DNA of 64,000 nt from Diplonema japonicum (taxonomy: Eukaryota > Euglenozoa > Diplonemea > Diplonemida > Diplonemidae): the NCBI GenBank assembly GCA_964019335.1, contig OZ025702.1:1-64000 (forward strand), given 5' to 3'. Below the pieces are notes generated by a model. It had not been told where the DNA came from. It saw only the letters and a list, made by a program, of their open reading frames with translations, and ran no database searches. The position numbers were made by a program, and so were the translations under genes. Of the stretch, positions 40,899 to 51,136 are shown in pieces (the first letter of the stretch is position 1; every line of letters begins with the position of its first letter).

Positions 40899-41855
40899 GT
40901 AACCTCTGAGCACACCAGCAAACCTCCAGGGGAGTCCAATTTTTGCAATTCTTTATTTGTTGATTCCTTGCGGAAACGGAACGGCATGCACACCATATGC
41001 ACCTAGTGACGCTGTGTCTCACTTCACTTCACTTGTGGTTTTTCTTCTCTTTCTTTTTTGCTTAGTTTCATTATGAACCTGTACTGGTGTCTTTCCTTCC
41101 ATTCACTTCCCATCTTTTCCCTTTTCTCGTACGTACAACAAATGGAGAACCGAGCTAGTTTTTTTCTCTTTTTTTTCCCCCTTTTTTTTCGCTCCCATAG
41201 TTCCAATGATATGAACCTGTTCTGGGCCATTTCCCCCCCCCCCCTCCCTCCCTGTCACTTCTTCTCCCAATTTTTTAAAAATTCTTTGTTGTATAGGTAT
41301 ACCGCGAGAAAAGAGAAAAGAAAAAAAAAAAAAGAAAAAGAACAAATCAGTAACTGTGTTGGTTGCACGTAAGCCACGGCACCGAAATAGGGCCCCGAAT
41401 TAGTTTTTATATTTTGCCCGTTTCGTAATGTGTAAGCCCTCCTCATCAGATACTCGAGCACTCCCTTCTGTAGACCTTGATTACTTGTTATGTGTAGATA
41501 ACCTGCATCAAGGCATGTTGAGGACCTTGATTCCCCCCCTCCCCCCTGCTCTTATTCCTTTTACGCAGATTCTTTTTTTTTTGATAGCGATTTCAAGCGC
41601 GGTCTGCCCGTCTCTGCAACCTGGCCTGGTGTTGGCTGAACTTATCAAAAGAAGAAGAAGAAAAAAAAAAGAACAGAATGTGAACTCATAACAAACTGTC
41701 AACGCTGCCTTCACTTTTTTGTTTTAACACAACTTCAAATGCAGCCCGGGTTTTTTCCTCTTTTTTCTTCCCTTTTTTCTTTCTTTCTTGCACCGCTTAG
41801 CTAGTTTTTTTATTTCGATTTTGAAACAAAGAGGTAATCCCATCAGGTAGTGGGG
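40796..41855. other. Long intergenic spacer rich in T-runs
   Basis: About 1.06 kb. Contains a T-run of 11 at 40806-40818, one of ~30 at 40866-40895, several pyrimidine-rich blocks (41040-41130, 41160-41275, 41750-41790) and A-rich blocks near 41315-41340 and 41655-41675. No supportable gene. It ends with the acceptor CATCAG at 41841-41846. Confidence 0.6.
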
Positions 41856-44800
41856 ATGCTGTTGTGCACCTTGTTGACATGTGTTAGCAGCCTGACGGTC
41901 GACACACCAGCGTTGGAGATAGTGGGCGGGCTTCCCAGCAGAGGGTTGTTGTGCCATGAGCCTCTGGAGTGCGAGTACCCAGAGTACGTAGCAGTGCCTC
42001 ATGGGCTTGAGGGCAGCCTACACGTAGCGTATGAGAGTGTTGACGATGCTGCGCTGTTTGCAGCACCTCCACAACTGATGACCGACGGCAGCAATGCAAC
42101 CCTCACCTTCTCCTTGCACCCCGTCACAGGGTACCATCACGTCTCCTTCCGGGCAGTGCTCACCAGCATGGACGCTACCATACAAGCCCCATTCACCCTC
42201 ACCATATCTCCGTCTCGTTCGCCTGAAGTCACCTACGTAGAGACGGGTACAATGACTGTCTTCCAAGGGTCTGGAAAGACTGTGAGTCAAGGCTTCGCCC
42301 AAGCCACTGGTGGCTTCGGGGTGATAACGGCGCAATGTGTTGCTGTGGACACTGCACTCTTCGTGGATTTACCGGGCTTGGTCTTTGACGCCGCAGGACT
42401 AGCTGATCTTACCTTCGCAGTCGGCCAAGTACCCGGTGCAACCACCGTGACATGTACAGTACGCGACATGGAAGGCGCCGTCTGCACAACATTATGTCCC
42501 ATCACCTTGTCGGTCATCGTTGCGGAGCTTGTGCCTGTTTTGGTCTTCAACCCCACCTTGCCCGGGAGTAGCGGCGAGCACCCCACTGTCACCATCAGAG
42601 GGGACGCTGGACGGCAATTCGTCAAGCTGTTCGACACCATTCACCTCCCCGTGGGCTCCTCGCAGAACATCGTTGACCCTGTGAAGTGCACTGCGAGCAG
42701 CGAGATCTTTGACAACAACATTTACATCAACAGCACGACAGGCGTGCTTTCCATTGAACCCCTTAGCGTTGCTGCTGCCAGTGCAAACCTGTCATGCACG
42801 GTGCTTGTGAATGGGGCTGAGAAAACTACAGCAACATTTGAAGTGGTGATCAGCACAGAGGAGCATTTTGTCTTTCAACCTACAACCTACCCCGTCATGC
42901 GCGTGGGGGAGAGCAGCATTATGGGGATTGCTGTCTCCATAGCACCTCAGGATGAGCTGGTCCTGAGTCTCAACGGTGGTGACTGTGTGCGCTTTGAACC
43001 CACCAACGTTGTCTTCACAACGGACGTGATCACAGCTGCTGTGATCGTGACATGCACATGTAGTGGTGAACACATGGTTGTCTACACCCTATCTGGGCCT
43101 GTTTCGGGGAGTTATGTGGTACCGTTCTATCCTAATGTTGTACAGGTTGTCGACAGTGCTTGGGGTTTGCGCTTCAGCAAGACGTCACATGTCCCCAAAA
43201 GTACTTACTACATGACAGCTCTCCCCGAGGTGGTGGTCGAGCTTACCGACTCCGCTGGCAGGCATGACACTAGCTCTGCACACGATATCGTGATCATAGC
43301 AGAGGCATCGCATGGCAGACTTCACAATTCCGTTGTTACTATGATAGATGGTAGAGCAGCGTTTAATGACTTGATGTTTGCAGACCATCCCGTCAACCCT
43401 GTGCTGTCTTTTAAAGCATCATCTGCCTCTGCTCCCGTCGATGGAAAGGCCCTCTCTTCAGGCATCATCGCTGTGGTGCCCCTTGCGGCCTATTCTATGA
43501 GATTTGTCGAAGTGAGTGCTGTGACAGACCTGGTTGTAACGGTGCGATCGCCTCTCCCCAGGGTAGTGGTAGAGCTGCTGAACTCTGATGACACCAAGGA
43601 CATAGCGACTGCTGGCGTCACTGTTTCAGCACTCAGCTCCAATGGTGGCCAGCTCAGCGGCAACATAGCTGTCTTCGGCGAACACTCAGCAGGGAGGGCC
43701 ATCTTCACAGACCTGCAGTTTCTGAACATTCCCGACCGACCAGTGGTGACCTTCATTGCTGAGGGAGAAGGTCGCGTGGTGTCGAGCGTGCTTAAAATCA
43801 GCGTCATGACAGTGCTACAGGCAGTTTGCAACGTTAACGACAAGAGCACCGAATGCACGTGCACCGGTGCCCTCGAAGGGTCATACTGCGATGACAGCTC
43901 TGCATCAACATTGGCGGACATTTGTACTGACGGCATCTGCAGGGGCTCTGTGCTGCATGGGTACCAGGCAGACGCTTCTGTAGTGACATCCGGCCTGAAG
44001 TTCAGCATCTCTATTTACGGTAGCAGGCTCCCTACACAAGGAACACCTGACATGTTGTGGGTGAGCTCATCTGCCGACTGCTCTGCAGCACCATGGCCTG
44101 GGGGTGGTGCCGTGCATATGCTTCCTACCCCTAGCAACAGCGTTCGGAGAACATCAAATCTTTTCACACTCACCAGTGCGTCGCAGACACCGCTGACCGT
44201 GTGCTATGACATCGACGGCGTGGGTTTGGAGCCACCTATTGCCGTGCCTTACTTGAGTGATGCACTCGTCATCGTCCCCAGTGTGCCTGTCATCACGGCC
44301 GTGCAGTCGGCAAGTTGCTTAAAGAGCTCTTCCGTAGTGTTCGTGCACGAGTGCCGTGACGGGGAAATCACCATCGCAGGACAGCACTTTGATACAATGC
44401 AAAAGAAAACAAGAGTTATCTTGACAAGAACGGGATTCAACAGGCATGCGGTGTGTGAGGTGAGAAGCTTGTCTAAGGACCAGGTTGTATGCGACTTGAA
44501 GGTGCCACCAAGTGCTTCTGGAAATTGGCTTATGGTGGTTGGGGTACTCGATGTTCTTTCTGACCCTGTGCCCATCGGATTGGTGAGCCCCACGCCTGTT
44601 GTTCACCAGCTGGTCCTCAGTACTTGTTTACAAAAAATAACAAATGTGGAGTCGCCGCTTTTGAATGGGTGCCGCCCCGGTGTGCTTAGTATTGTGGGCG
44701 CACACTTTGACAATGTGAAGCCGTCAATGAATGTGGTGACTTTTGTACCATCACTGAATGCAGAGGGCGTACCCCCTAGCTGTCAGGTTTTTGCGTCTTC

Positions 44801-47800
44801 AGACACAACTTTAGAATGCGAGATGCAAGCAGATGACGGCACGGTAGGCGCATGGATTCCATTGGTCACAGTCAATGGTATTCAGAGCATGGGGTCAGAG
44901 CTAGGCATTGTAGTCACACTTGAGCCGCCTGTCCTCACTGCGATGACGTCCCCTACGTGCATGGGGGGCGGGCTAGAGGTTGTTGACTGCACCGGGGTGC
45001 TCAACCTTATCGGGAAGGGTTTCGACGGTCAGGTTCCGGAGAACAACATCATAACATTGGAAGGCTCTGACGTCACTTGTCGACCTGTAAACACAGAGGG
45101 GTGGTCAGATACTCACTTAGCATGCATGTTGCACATACCTTCCAACGCTCACGGTGCATGGCAGCTGACGGTGCGTGTCACAGGCCCGCACAGAACACCG
45201 GTTTCGTCGAATGTCGGTACCATTCGTGTCAACCCCAAGCTTGTCATCGATAGCGTGACAACAAACTGTCCGTTCTCACCATGCACAGGTGACACGTTAA
45301 CATTATTCGGCTCCAACTTTGCTACTGACGCCCTTGTAAATGTGGTTGCTATCTTTGGTGGTACCGCTCCCAATGGCATGCCAACATGCACCCCTTTCTC
45401 TGTCATTGCGACCACGTCCGGTACGATGCGGCTGGTGTGCAGACTGGCTGTGACCCCATCGACATCGGGGGTGTGGAATGTGCAGGTGGCCGTCGAACAG
45501 CAAGTGTCTAACACGCAAACCATCGCTCTGCAGAGTGCGCCCCCCACCATCACTGCCTTGCAGATGGACACATGTGAGATCTCGTCCCCATTCTCGCTCA
45601 ATGGCTGCAGTGACGGTAATTTGGTAATTAGCGGTGAGAACTTCGACCCTCGCGAAGAGCATAATTCTATCACCTTCACACTGGGAAGCGGTCAACCTCC
45701 GTTCTGCGCTTCTGTCAAATCAGGTGCCAATGGCGTCCTTGTTTGCTCTCTGTCGGCAGCTGCCGGTACTTCGGGGTCATGGAAGGTGGTCGTAGAAGCA
45801 GGCAGTCTCAAGAGCACCACAGTAGCTGTCGTCTCGCTGAAGCTTGCTGTGCCCATTGTGTCTGAAATGGAGGGTGCGGGATGTGTTGAGGAGCACCAAG
45901 GGAGTTGGACACAATGCACAGGCGGCCTACTCAAATTGCATGGCGCGCACTTCGGTGCGAACACTGCTGACAACGTTGTCAGCTTTGTGCGAGAGGGGGC
46001 AGATTTGCGGTCCACTCCGAAATGTGCCATAGAGCACAGCTCGACGCGAAATACCTTGATTTGTGTTCTGTCAGCACCTGCTGGTGTAGCGGGTGTTTGG
46101 CATGTCGTTGTCACTAGTTACGGTCTCTCGTCTGCGAAGACGATCACCCTTTCCATGATATCTGCTCCTGTCATTTTGAGACTAGCAAGTGATGGGTGCA
46201 GCACAGCCGGTGCTCTTTCTCTCCATTACTGTTCGGGTGGCGATTTGTTAAGGGTGTCTGGGAGTAGCTTTGATACTATTTTGACGAATAACGCTGTTGA
46301 ATTGCACTCCTCTGGTGCCACCTTGGTCTGCCAAGTTACCAAAGCAACTACCACGGAGTTGCAATGCATGCTACCAGTTTTGCACGGTGTTTACAGTCTG
46401 ACAGTATTTGTCAACGGTGTCGTAGCTGCCACAAGTGCAATGCTGAGCAGTACGTCTGCATTTGTGCCGGTGATTCACAGTGTTGTTGGTGGGGGGTGTC
46501 AGCATGCTGGTTTCTCTCTCGGTGAGTGCGTTGGGGGCGCTCTCACTGTTCGAGGAAGTGCTCTAACTGGCATGAGCGAGGGTTTTATCAGTAGTGTTGA
46601 GTTGGTAGAGGGCGATGGCCACGCACCTGTGTGCACACTGATTACTGCAACTGAAGACAAACTGGAGTGCGCGCTTGACATCGCGGGAGCACGTGGGTCG
46701 TGGAATGTAAACCTCGTAGTTAGGGACAGCCTGGGTAACGTCCAGTACACATCAAAAGAGGTAGTTCATATGACTGTGTCACGCACGCCTGACCTGACCC
46801 TGATAAATGGCGGGGGGTGCACGCACGTGTCCACTACATCTCTGACAGGCTGTACTGGTGGTATCCTCAATGTTGTAGGTGTGGGATTCAACACCATTGC
46901 CATTGGCCAAAACGTCGTCGTCTTCTCTCCGACCTCTGGCAATGGCCATGCACCGCTTTGCGAGGTCCAGTCATCAACCTCAACAACACTGCGGTGTGCA
47001 CTTACTGTGCCCGCAGGCTCAACTGCCGTTTGGCAGTTGAGGGTCAGTAATGATGGCGGCTATCCATCACTGTCGGCTACTCCACCTATTATTTCAGTTG
47101 CTGCAACAGTACCGACAGTGGCCAAGATAAGCGGCGGAGGGTGCTCATCAGGTGGTGCCCCAGCGAGTAGTAGCTGCAAGGGAGGTATCTTGACTATTGA
47201 GGGTGACCACTTCGTTCCAGTGCATCACATGAACACCGTGCGTTTGGTGTCTGAGAAGCCGGGAAATCCTCCAAAATGTGTGCCCATCCCTCAGGGATCC
47301 TCTATCACAAGCCTAAAGTGCCAGTTGAGCTCCCCTGAAAATGTCAGTAGCAACGAATGGACGGTGATTGTGGACAGCGTTGGTGTGTTGGGGACTTCAT
47401 TCGTCGTCCTCACGGCACTCTACGCGCCTGCTGTTTTCAACACTTCTGGCGGCGGCTGCATTGGGCAAAACACGCAGTGTGCTGGTGGTCCCTTGCTGTT
47501 GATTGGTGATAATTTTTCTCCTCCTGCCACAGTGCAGTTCGTAGGTGGTGAGGGTGCACCTCCTGAATGCAATGTCAGCAGCGTGTTTAGTACGTCATTA
47601 AGTTGCGATCTGGTGGTCCATCCTGGAACGCACGGCACGTGGCGGGTCACTGTGGTCTCAGACGGTGTTGCATCTACCCACGAGGATGTCCCTTCTTTGC
47701 AGATTGTGTCGCCACCAATTGTGCAACAGGTGTCTGGCGGGGGCTGTCTTGTGGTAATCAACGATACACACAAGTCGTGCAACGGTGGTCTTCTAGTGAT

Positions 47801-49874
47801 AACAGGACAATACTTCCTTCCGAACTATACTCGCGTCGATTTCGTTCCCCTTGCAGGGCAAGCCATGAAGCCAACGTGCACGGGATTTGATACCACTGAG
47901 ACAACATTACGTTGCACACTTTCTGTCCCCAGTGCCGCTGCTGGTAACTGGCAGTTAATTGTCGTGTCCCAAACCGCAGTGGCCCAATACACACCTGTCC
48001 TTGAAGCCGTTCCTAACCCTCCTATCATACATGCGCTTGAAGGGGGTGGGTGCACTGGGACTGGTTTCGCACTGTCGAGCTGCAAAGGAGGCCACCTTGT
48101 TATTGTTGGTGAGTGGTTCCATGTGGATAGTGCCAAAAACAGTGTTGTGTTTTCGGGAGGCGCTGGCGACTTGCCTAGCTGTGCGATCACACGCGTAACA
48201 GAGACAGAAATAGAGTGCGATTTAGGGATGCCACCTGGAACATCGGGCGTATGGGTGGTGCAGGTGATATCTGGGCACAAGATTTCTGTACGCATGGGAA
48301 TCACACTGGAGGCTGCACCAGAGCTGGTGATTATGACCATCGAAAAAGGTGGTTGTGAGTCTGTCAGCCCGCTGTCCCTCACGCAGTGCACGGGCACCAA
48401 CAGCATGGACACACGGAACGTAGGGGGAAACCTTGTTATCTCCTGCAACCTGCTGTCACCCTCCCCCGAGGCCACCTCCGTCGTGTTCAGTGGCCCTGAT
48501 CCAGTCCCCACGTGCGACATCGTGTCGGTGACGAAGGAAGCCGTTACGTGCAGGCTGTTGATCTCTCAGGTCATGAGCAAGCCTTGGCAAGTCACTATTT
48601 ACAACAAAGGTCTTAGTTCAACGAACACTGCCACCGTCAGACCGTACATCTCGCCGTCACCGCTGATTACATCAGCAGAAGGGAGCTGCGAGGCACGCAA
48701 CAAAGTGCAGCCGTCGAGCGACCTTGTCCTCTGCCGCAGCGGTATGCTAACAATACACGGAAGGAACTTCCACCCGTTTGCTGCTGAGAGGAACGCTATT
48801 GTGGCCATACCAGAAGATAGCTCTGCAAAGGCAAACCCCGGGCTCAAATGTGTTTTGACCACTGATACAATGTGGCTTACTCAAATCACATGCAACCTTA
48901 AAACTCAGGGAGCAGCTGGAAAGTGGAAACTGCAACTAGGCAGCAGTAGCACGGGCATCCTCTTGGAAGTGTTTTCGCCGCTTCCTGCAAACGAGATACG
49001 AGGTTTGGGACCCTCGATAGAAGTCGTGCTTTCTTATCCGGTGGAGGCCTTTGACCCCGACTATTGGAGGTACCTGTGTGCACGGACAATGACCTCCTTA
49101 TTCGGGATGGCCATTTCTGAGGCTCGAGTGGCTGTAGTGGCTGTTAAGGAGGGTTCAACGTATCTCACCTTCAGCTTTACGGAAGGTAGCGGGACTGAAT
49201 TAACTGCTGCTGAGCTCAGCAGCGAATTTAGAAAAGCAGCGGGAGATCCACGTGACACGACTGGGCTGAGGGGGTTGTTGGGAGTTGTGGAGTTGCCTTC
49301 TACTCCGATGCCCTCTGAGGAAGGAGACACTAGCTGGTTTGAGCAGAACTGGTGGGTGGTGGTGCTTGCCTGTGTTTTGTTGATCAGCATCTTTGTTGCT
49401 ATAGGCTGCGTCTACCTGCCCGGCAATGGCGCCAACAACGACACCGAGTGCAAGCCGTCCCCTGAATGTGAGAGTAAAAGTTTACCTTCTGACAGTTATG
49501 TGAATCGTGAGGTGACACCTCCAAACCCCTTGCGTGAGATGTTCCAGATGGAGTCTGTTGATGAGGCTTCTGATGCATCGCAGAGTACGGACCCGAGAAC
49601 AGAGCAGAGTGGCGCCCCGTCGGACAGGCTCGATTTATGTATGCCATGCACTGCACACATTACAATGCACACAGCCCACGCCAACTGTAGCACAGACTAC
49701 ACGCCTTCTCAGTACACGTCGCGTGTGAGCTATTATGACAGCCCTATCTCGAGTCGCGCAAGCACACGTTCCTACAGCTACACTGAGAGTTACATAAGCA
49801 AAACAGAAAGCTACATAAGCAATACAGAAAGTTATACAAGTGACCCTGGCACTCCACAGGTGAACTACTGGTGA
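41856..49874 (+). CDS. Giant surface protein with 15 TIG-like repeats
   Basis: A 2,672-residue single-exon type I membrane protein. A short signal peptide (1-14) is followed by ~790 residues of beta-rich, cadherin/Ig-like sequence and a small Cys-rich segment (CNVNDKSTECTCTG). From ~809 to ~2376 there are 15 repeats of ~100 residues, each with a GGGC start, a C.GG.L.I.G..F centre, and P.C.V and L.C.L..P.G..G.W.V.V ends; this is the pattern of IPT/TIG Ig-like domains with added paired Cys. A membrane-proximal domain precedes the transmembrane helix at ~2499-2521, and a 150-residue cytosolic tail ends in three ESYIS.T-type repeats. Probably a receptor or adhesin (inference). The frame opens with a GTG at 41850, but the ATG at 41856 is used; it is 9 nt after CATCAG. 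Confidence 0.85.
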   Translation: MLLCTLLTCVSSLTVDTPALEIVGGLPSRGLLCHEPLECEYPEYVAVPHGLEGSLHVAYESVDDAALFAAPPQLMTDGSNATLTFSLHPVTGYHHVSFRAVLTSMDATIQAPFTLTISPSRSPEVTYVETGTMTVFQGSGKTVSQGFAQATGGFGVITAQCVAVDTALFVDLPGLVFDAAGLADLTFAVGQVPGATTVTCTVRDMEGAVCTTLCPITLSVIVAELVPVLVFNPTLPGSSGEHPTVTIRGDAGRQFVKLFDTIHLPVGSSQNIVDPVKCTASSEIFDNNIYINSTTGVLSIEPLSVAAASANLSCTVLVNGAEKTTATFEVVISTEEHFVFQPTTYPVMRVGESSIMGIAVSIAPQDELVLSLNGGDCVRFEPTNVVFTTDVITAAVIVTCTCSGEHMVVYTLSGPVSGSYVVPFYPNVVQVVDSAWGLRFSKTSHVPKSTYYMTALPEVVVELTDSAGRHDTSSAHDIVIIAEASHGRLHNSVVTMIDGRAAFNDLMFADHPVNPVLSFKASSASAPVDGKALSSGIIAVVPLAAYSMRFVEVSAVTDLVVTVRSPLPRVVVELLNSDDTKDIATAGVTVSALSSNGGQLSGNIAVFGEHSAGRAIFTDLQFLNIPDRPVVTFIAEGEGRVVSSVLKISVMTVLQAVCNVNDKSTECTCTGALEGSYCDDSSASTLADICTDGICRGSVLHGYQADASVVTSGLKFSISIYGSRLPTQGTPDMLWVSSSADCSAAPWPGGGAVHMLPTPSNSVRRTSNLFTLTSASQTPLTVCYDIDGVGLEPPIAVPYLSDALVIVPSVPVITAVQSASCLKSSSVVFVHECRDGEITIAGQHFDTMQKKTRVILTRTGFNRHAVCEVRSLSKDQVVCDLKVPPSASGNWLMVVGVLDVLSDPVPIGLVSPTPVVHQLVLSTCLQKITNVESPLLNGCRPGVLSIVGAHFDNVKPSMNVVTFVPSLNAEGVPPSCQVFASSDTTLECEMQADDGTVGAWIPLVTVNGIQSMGSELGIVVTLEPPVLTAMTSPTCMGGGLEVVDCTGVLNLIGKGFDGQVPENNIITLEGSDVTCRPVNTEGWSDTHLACMLHIPSNAHGAWQLTVRVTGPHRTPVSSNVGTIRVNPKLVIDSVTTNCPFSPCTGDTLTLFGSNFATDALVNVVAIFGGTAPNGMPTCTPFSVIATTSGTMRLVCRLAVTPSTSGVWNVQVAVEQQVSNTQTIALQSAPPTITALQMDTCEISSPFSLNGCSDGNLVISGENFDPREEHNSITFTLGSGQPPFCASVKSGANGVLVCSLSAAAGTSGSWKVVVEAGSLKSTTVAVVSLKLAVPIVSEMEGAGCVEEHQGSWTQCTGGLLKLHGAHFGANTADNVVSFVREGADLRSTPKCAIEHSSTRNTLICVLSAPAGVAGVWHVVVTSYGLSSAKTITLSMISAPVILRLASDGCSTAGALSLHYCSGGDLLRVSGSSFDTILTNNAVELHSSGATLVCQVTKATTTELQCMLPVLHGVYSLTVFVNGVVAATSAMLSSTSAFVPVIHSVVGGGCQHAGFSLGECVGGALTVRGSALTGMSEGFISSVELVEGDGHAPVCTLITATEDKLECALDIAGARGSWNVNLVVRDSLGNVQYTSKEVVHMTVSRTPDLTLINGGGCTHVSTTSLTGCTGGILNVVGVGFNTIAIGQNVVVFSPTSGNGHAPLCEVQSSTSTTLRCALTVPAGSTAVWQLRVSNDGGYPSLSATPPIISVAATVPTVAKISGGGCSSGGAPASSSCKGGILTIEGDHFVPVHHMNTVRLVSEKPGNPPKCVPIPQGSSITSLKCQLSSPENVSSNEWTVIVDSVGVLGTSFVVLTALYAPAVFNTSGGGCIGQNTQCAGGPLLLIGDNFSPPATVQFVGGEGAPPECNVSSVFSTSLSCDLVVHPGTHGTWRVTVVSDGVASTHEDVPSLQIVSPPIVQQVSGGGCLVVINDTHKSCNGGLLVITGQYFLPNYTRVDFVPLAGQAMKPTCTGFDTTETTLRCTLSVPSAAAGNWQLIVVSQTAVAQYTPVLEAVPNPPIIHALEGGGCTGTGFALSSCKGGHLVIVGEWFHVDSAKNSVVFSGGAGDLPSCAITRVTETEIECDLGMPPGTSGVWVVQVISGHKISVRMGITLEAAPELVIMTIEKGGCESVSPLSLTQCTGTNSMDTRNVGGNLVISCNLLSPSPEATSVVFSGPDPVPTCDIVSVTKEAVTCRLLISQVMSKPWQVTIYNKGLSSTNTATVRPYISPSPLITSAEGSCEARNKVQPSSDLVLCRSGMLTIHGRNFHPFAAERNAIVAIPEDSSAKANPGLKCVLTTDTMWLTQITCNLKTQGAAGKWKLQLGSSSTGILLEVFSPLPANEIRGLGPSIEVVLSYPVEAFDPDYWRYLCARTMTSLFGMAISEARVAVVAVKEGSTYLTFSFTEGSGTELTAAELSSEFRKAAGDPRDTTGLRGLLGVVELPSTPMPSEEGDTSWFEQNWWVVVLACVLLISIFVAIGCVYLPGNGANNDTECKPSPECESKSLPSDSYVNREVTPPNPLREMFQMESVDEASDASQSTDPRTEQSGAPSDRLDLCMPCTAHITMHTAHANCSTDYTPSQYTSRVSYYDSPISSRASTRSYSYTESYISKTESYISNTESYTSDPGTPQVNYW
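44281..48980 (+). repeat. 15 TIG-like coding repeats
   Basis: Repeat starts are recognisable by a PxI..(I/V)...GGC pattern, for example PIVQQVSGGGC and PIIHALEGGGC; late copies (roughly 8-13) are most alike and carry the GGGC form, while early and final copies are divergent (ASC, STC, TNC, GSC). This suggests recent amplification in the middle of the array. Each unit has four near-invariant Cys. Confidence 0.75.
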
Positions 49875-49981
49875 CGCGCATGTTTATTATTTGTTATTTT
49901 AGACTATAACTGTAGACTAGATTAGAGATTCAGTCCCCCCCCCCTCTCTCTTCGTTTGTTACATACACCCCACAGATCAGG

Positions 49982-50875
49982 ATGGATGTCACCTTCACAC
50001 TGTTGGGCACCGGCTGCTCCAATGCCCTTCCTAACCTAAGGCATGTTTTGCAGGAGGAGGCGAAATGCGGTGTTTGCATGGACGCCCTGAACCGACCGGG
50101 CTCGAAGAATAGGAGGGGTACCATCAGCATGTTGGTGCGCATGAAGGGGAACGGCGTGACGAAGTCGCTTCTCGTAGATTGCGGGAAGAGCTTTTACGAA
50201 TCTTGTTGTCGGGTGCTTCCTGGGACAGGCCAGCGACAGCTAGACGCGGTGCTGCTGACTCATGGCCACATGGATGCTATTGGCGGGCTGGATAATCTAC
50301 GCGAAGTACAGCTCGCGGGGGAAGAGCCCTCGGAGTGGAGCCTGCAGCACTCCATGCCGGTCTATGGCACTGAGGCGACGAAGAACGTAGTCAAAAATAT
50401 ATACTCATACATGTTCCCCGACACCCACGCCTTGTCTGGGAGGGTGGTGGGACTACTTGAGTGGCACAGCATCCCAGAAACTACAGAACATGTAACCATC
50501 GAAGGCATCCCCATTCAGCTCTTGCCGGTGCATCACGGCGGTACCTATGTAGCGATGGGCTTTGCCTTCGGTGCCCCTGACTCCGAACGTGTTGTCTTCC
50601 TGAGCGATGTAAAGGAAGTACCTCAAGGGACCATGGACACTCTGCTTCAGCTGAAGATATCCACGCTGATCATTGACTCCTTGCGTCTTAAAGAACAGAA
50701 CTTCTCACACTTCTCACTAGAGGAGGCCACTAGCCTAATTTTGAAACTCAAGCCGAAGCAAGCTTACATTATCGGCATGAGCTGTGAGTTTGACCACGAC
50801 ACTGTCAACGCGCAGCTGGCTGCGTTATCTATCCCTACCGAGCTGTCATATGACGGCCTGCAATTTTCTTTGTAG
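49982..50875 (+). CDS. Metallo-beta-lactamase-fold hydrolase, PhnP-like
   Basis: A 297-residue single-exon enzyme. The N-terminus FTLLGTGCSNALPNL and a CGVCMDA/RRGTISMLV segment match the PhnP/C777.06c-like branch of metallo-beta-lactamase-fold phosphodiesterases, and the metal motif reads LLTHGHMDAIGGLDNLR, the THxHxDA form of that branch rather than THxHxDH. Later ligands are LPVHHGG and VFLSDVKEVP, and a further His in EFDHD. Reaction in this branch is hydrolysis of cyclic phosphodiesters; substrate here is unknown. No targeting signal, so cytosolic. The ATG is 1-6 nt after AG acceptors at 49975 and 49980, preceded by a C/T tract. Confidence 0.85.
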   Translation: MDVTFTLLGTGCSNALPNLRHVLQEEAKCGVCMDALNRPGSKNRRGTISMLVRMKGNGVTKSLLVDCGKSFYESCCRVLPGTGQRQLDAVLLTHGHMDAIGGLDNLREVQLAGEEPSEWSLQHSMPVYGTEATKNVVKNIYSYMFPDTHALSGRVVGLLEWHSIPETTEHVTIEGIPIQLLPVHHGGTYVAMGFAFGAPDSERVVFLSDVKEVPQGTMDTLLQLKISTLIIDSLRLKEQNFSHFSLEEATSLILKLKPKQAYIIGMSCEFDHDTVNAQLAALSIPTELSYDGLQFSL

Positions 50876-51136
50876 TCTTTTCTCTCTCTCTTTTTCTTCT
50901 TGAACATGGGATAAAAAAAAAAAAAAAAGAAGAAAAAAACAATAATTGTAAACGAATTGTTATTGCTAAGAAAGAGTCCTAAGGCTTTCCCCCCCCTTCC
51001 CTACAAAGAGAAAAAAATCGGGAGAAAATTGATTACTTAATGCAACTTGTGCCGAGCGAAAGAAAAAGAAGAAATTAGCAGTTCCTTCTTTTTTTTTATA
51101 TACTAGTGCGAACAATCCACCGACAGGTCCTTGGCA
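50876..51136. other. Intergenic spacer
   Basis: 260 bp with A-rich runs (50914-50938), a short C-tract (50989-50995), and a T-run before the acceptor CGACAG at 51121-51126. No gene seen. Confidence 0.5.

Noticed and set aside
45001-48800. GTATG words inside the TIG-repeat gene as possible introns
   Set aside because: Those checked either lie in conserved repeat positions or would break the frame; the ORF is intact and periodic throughout.
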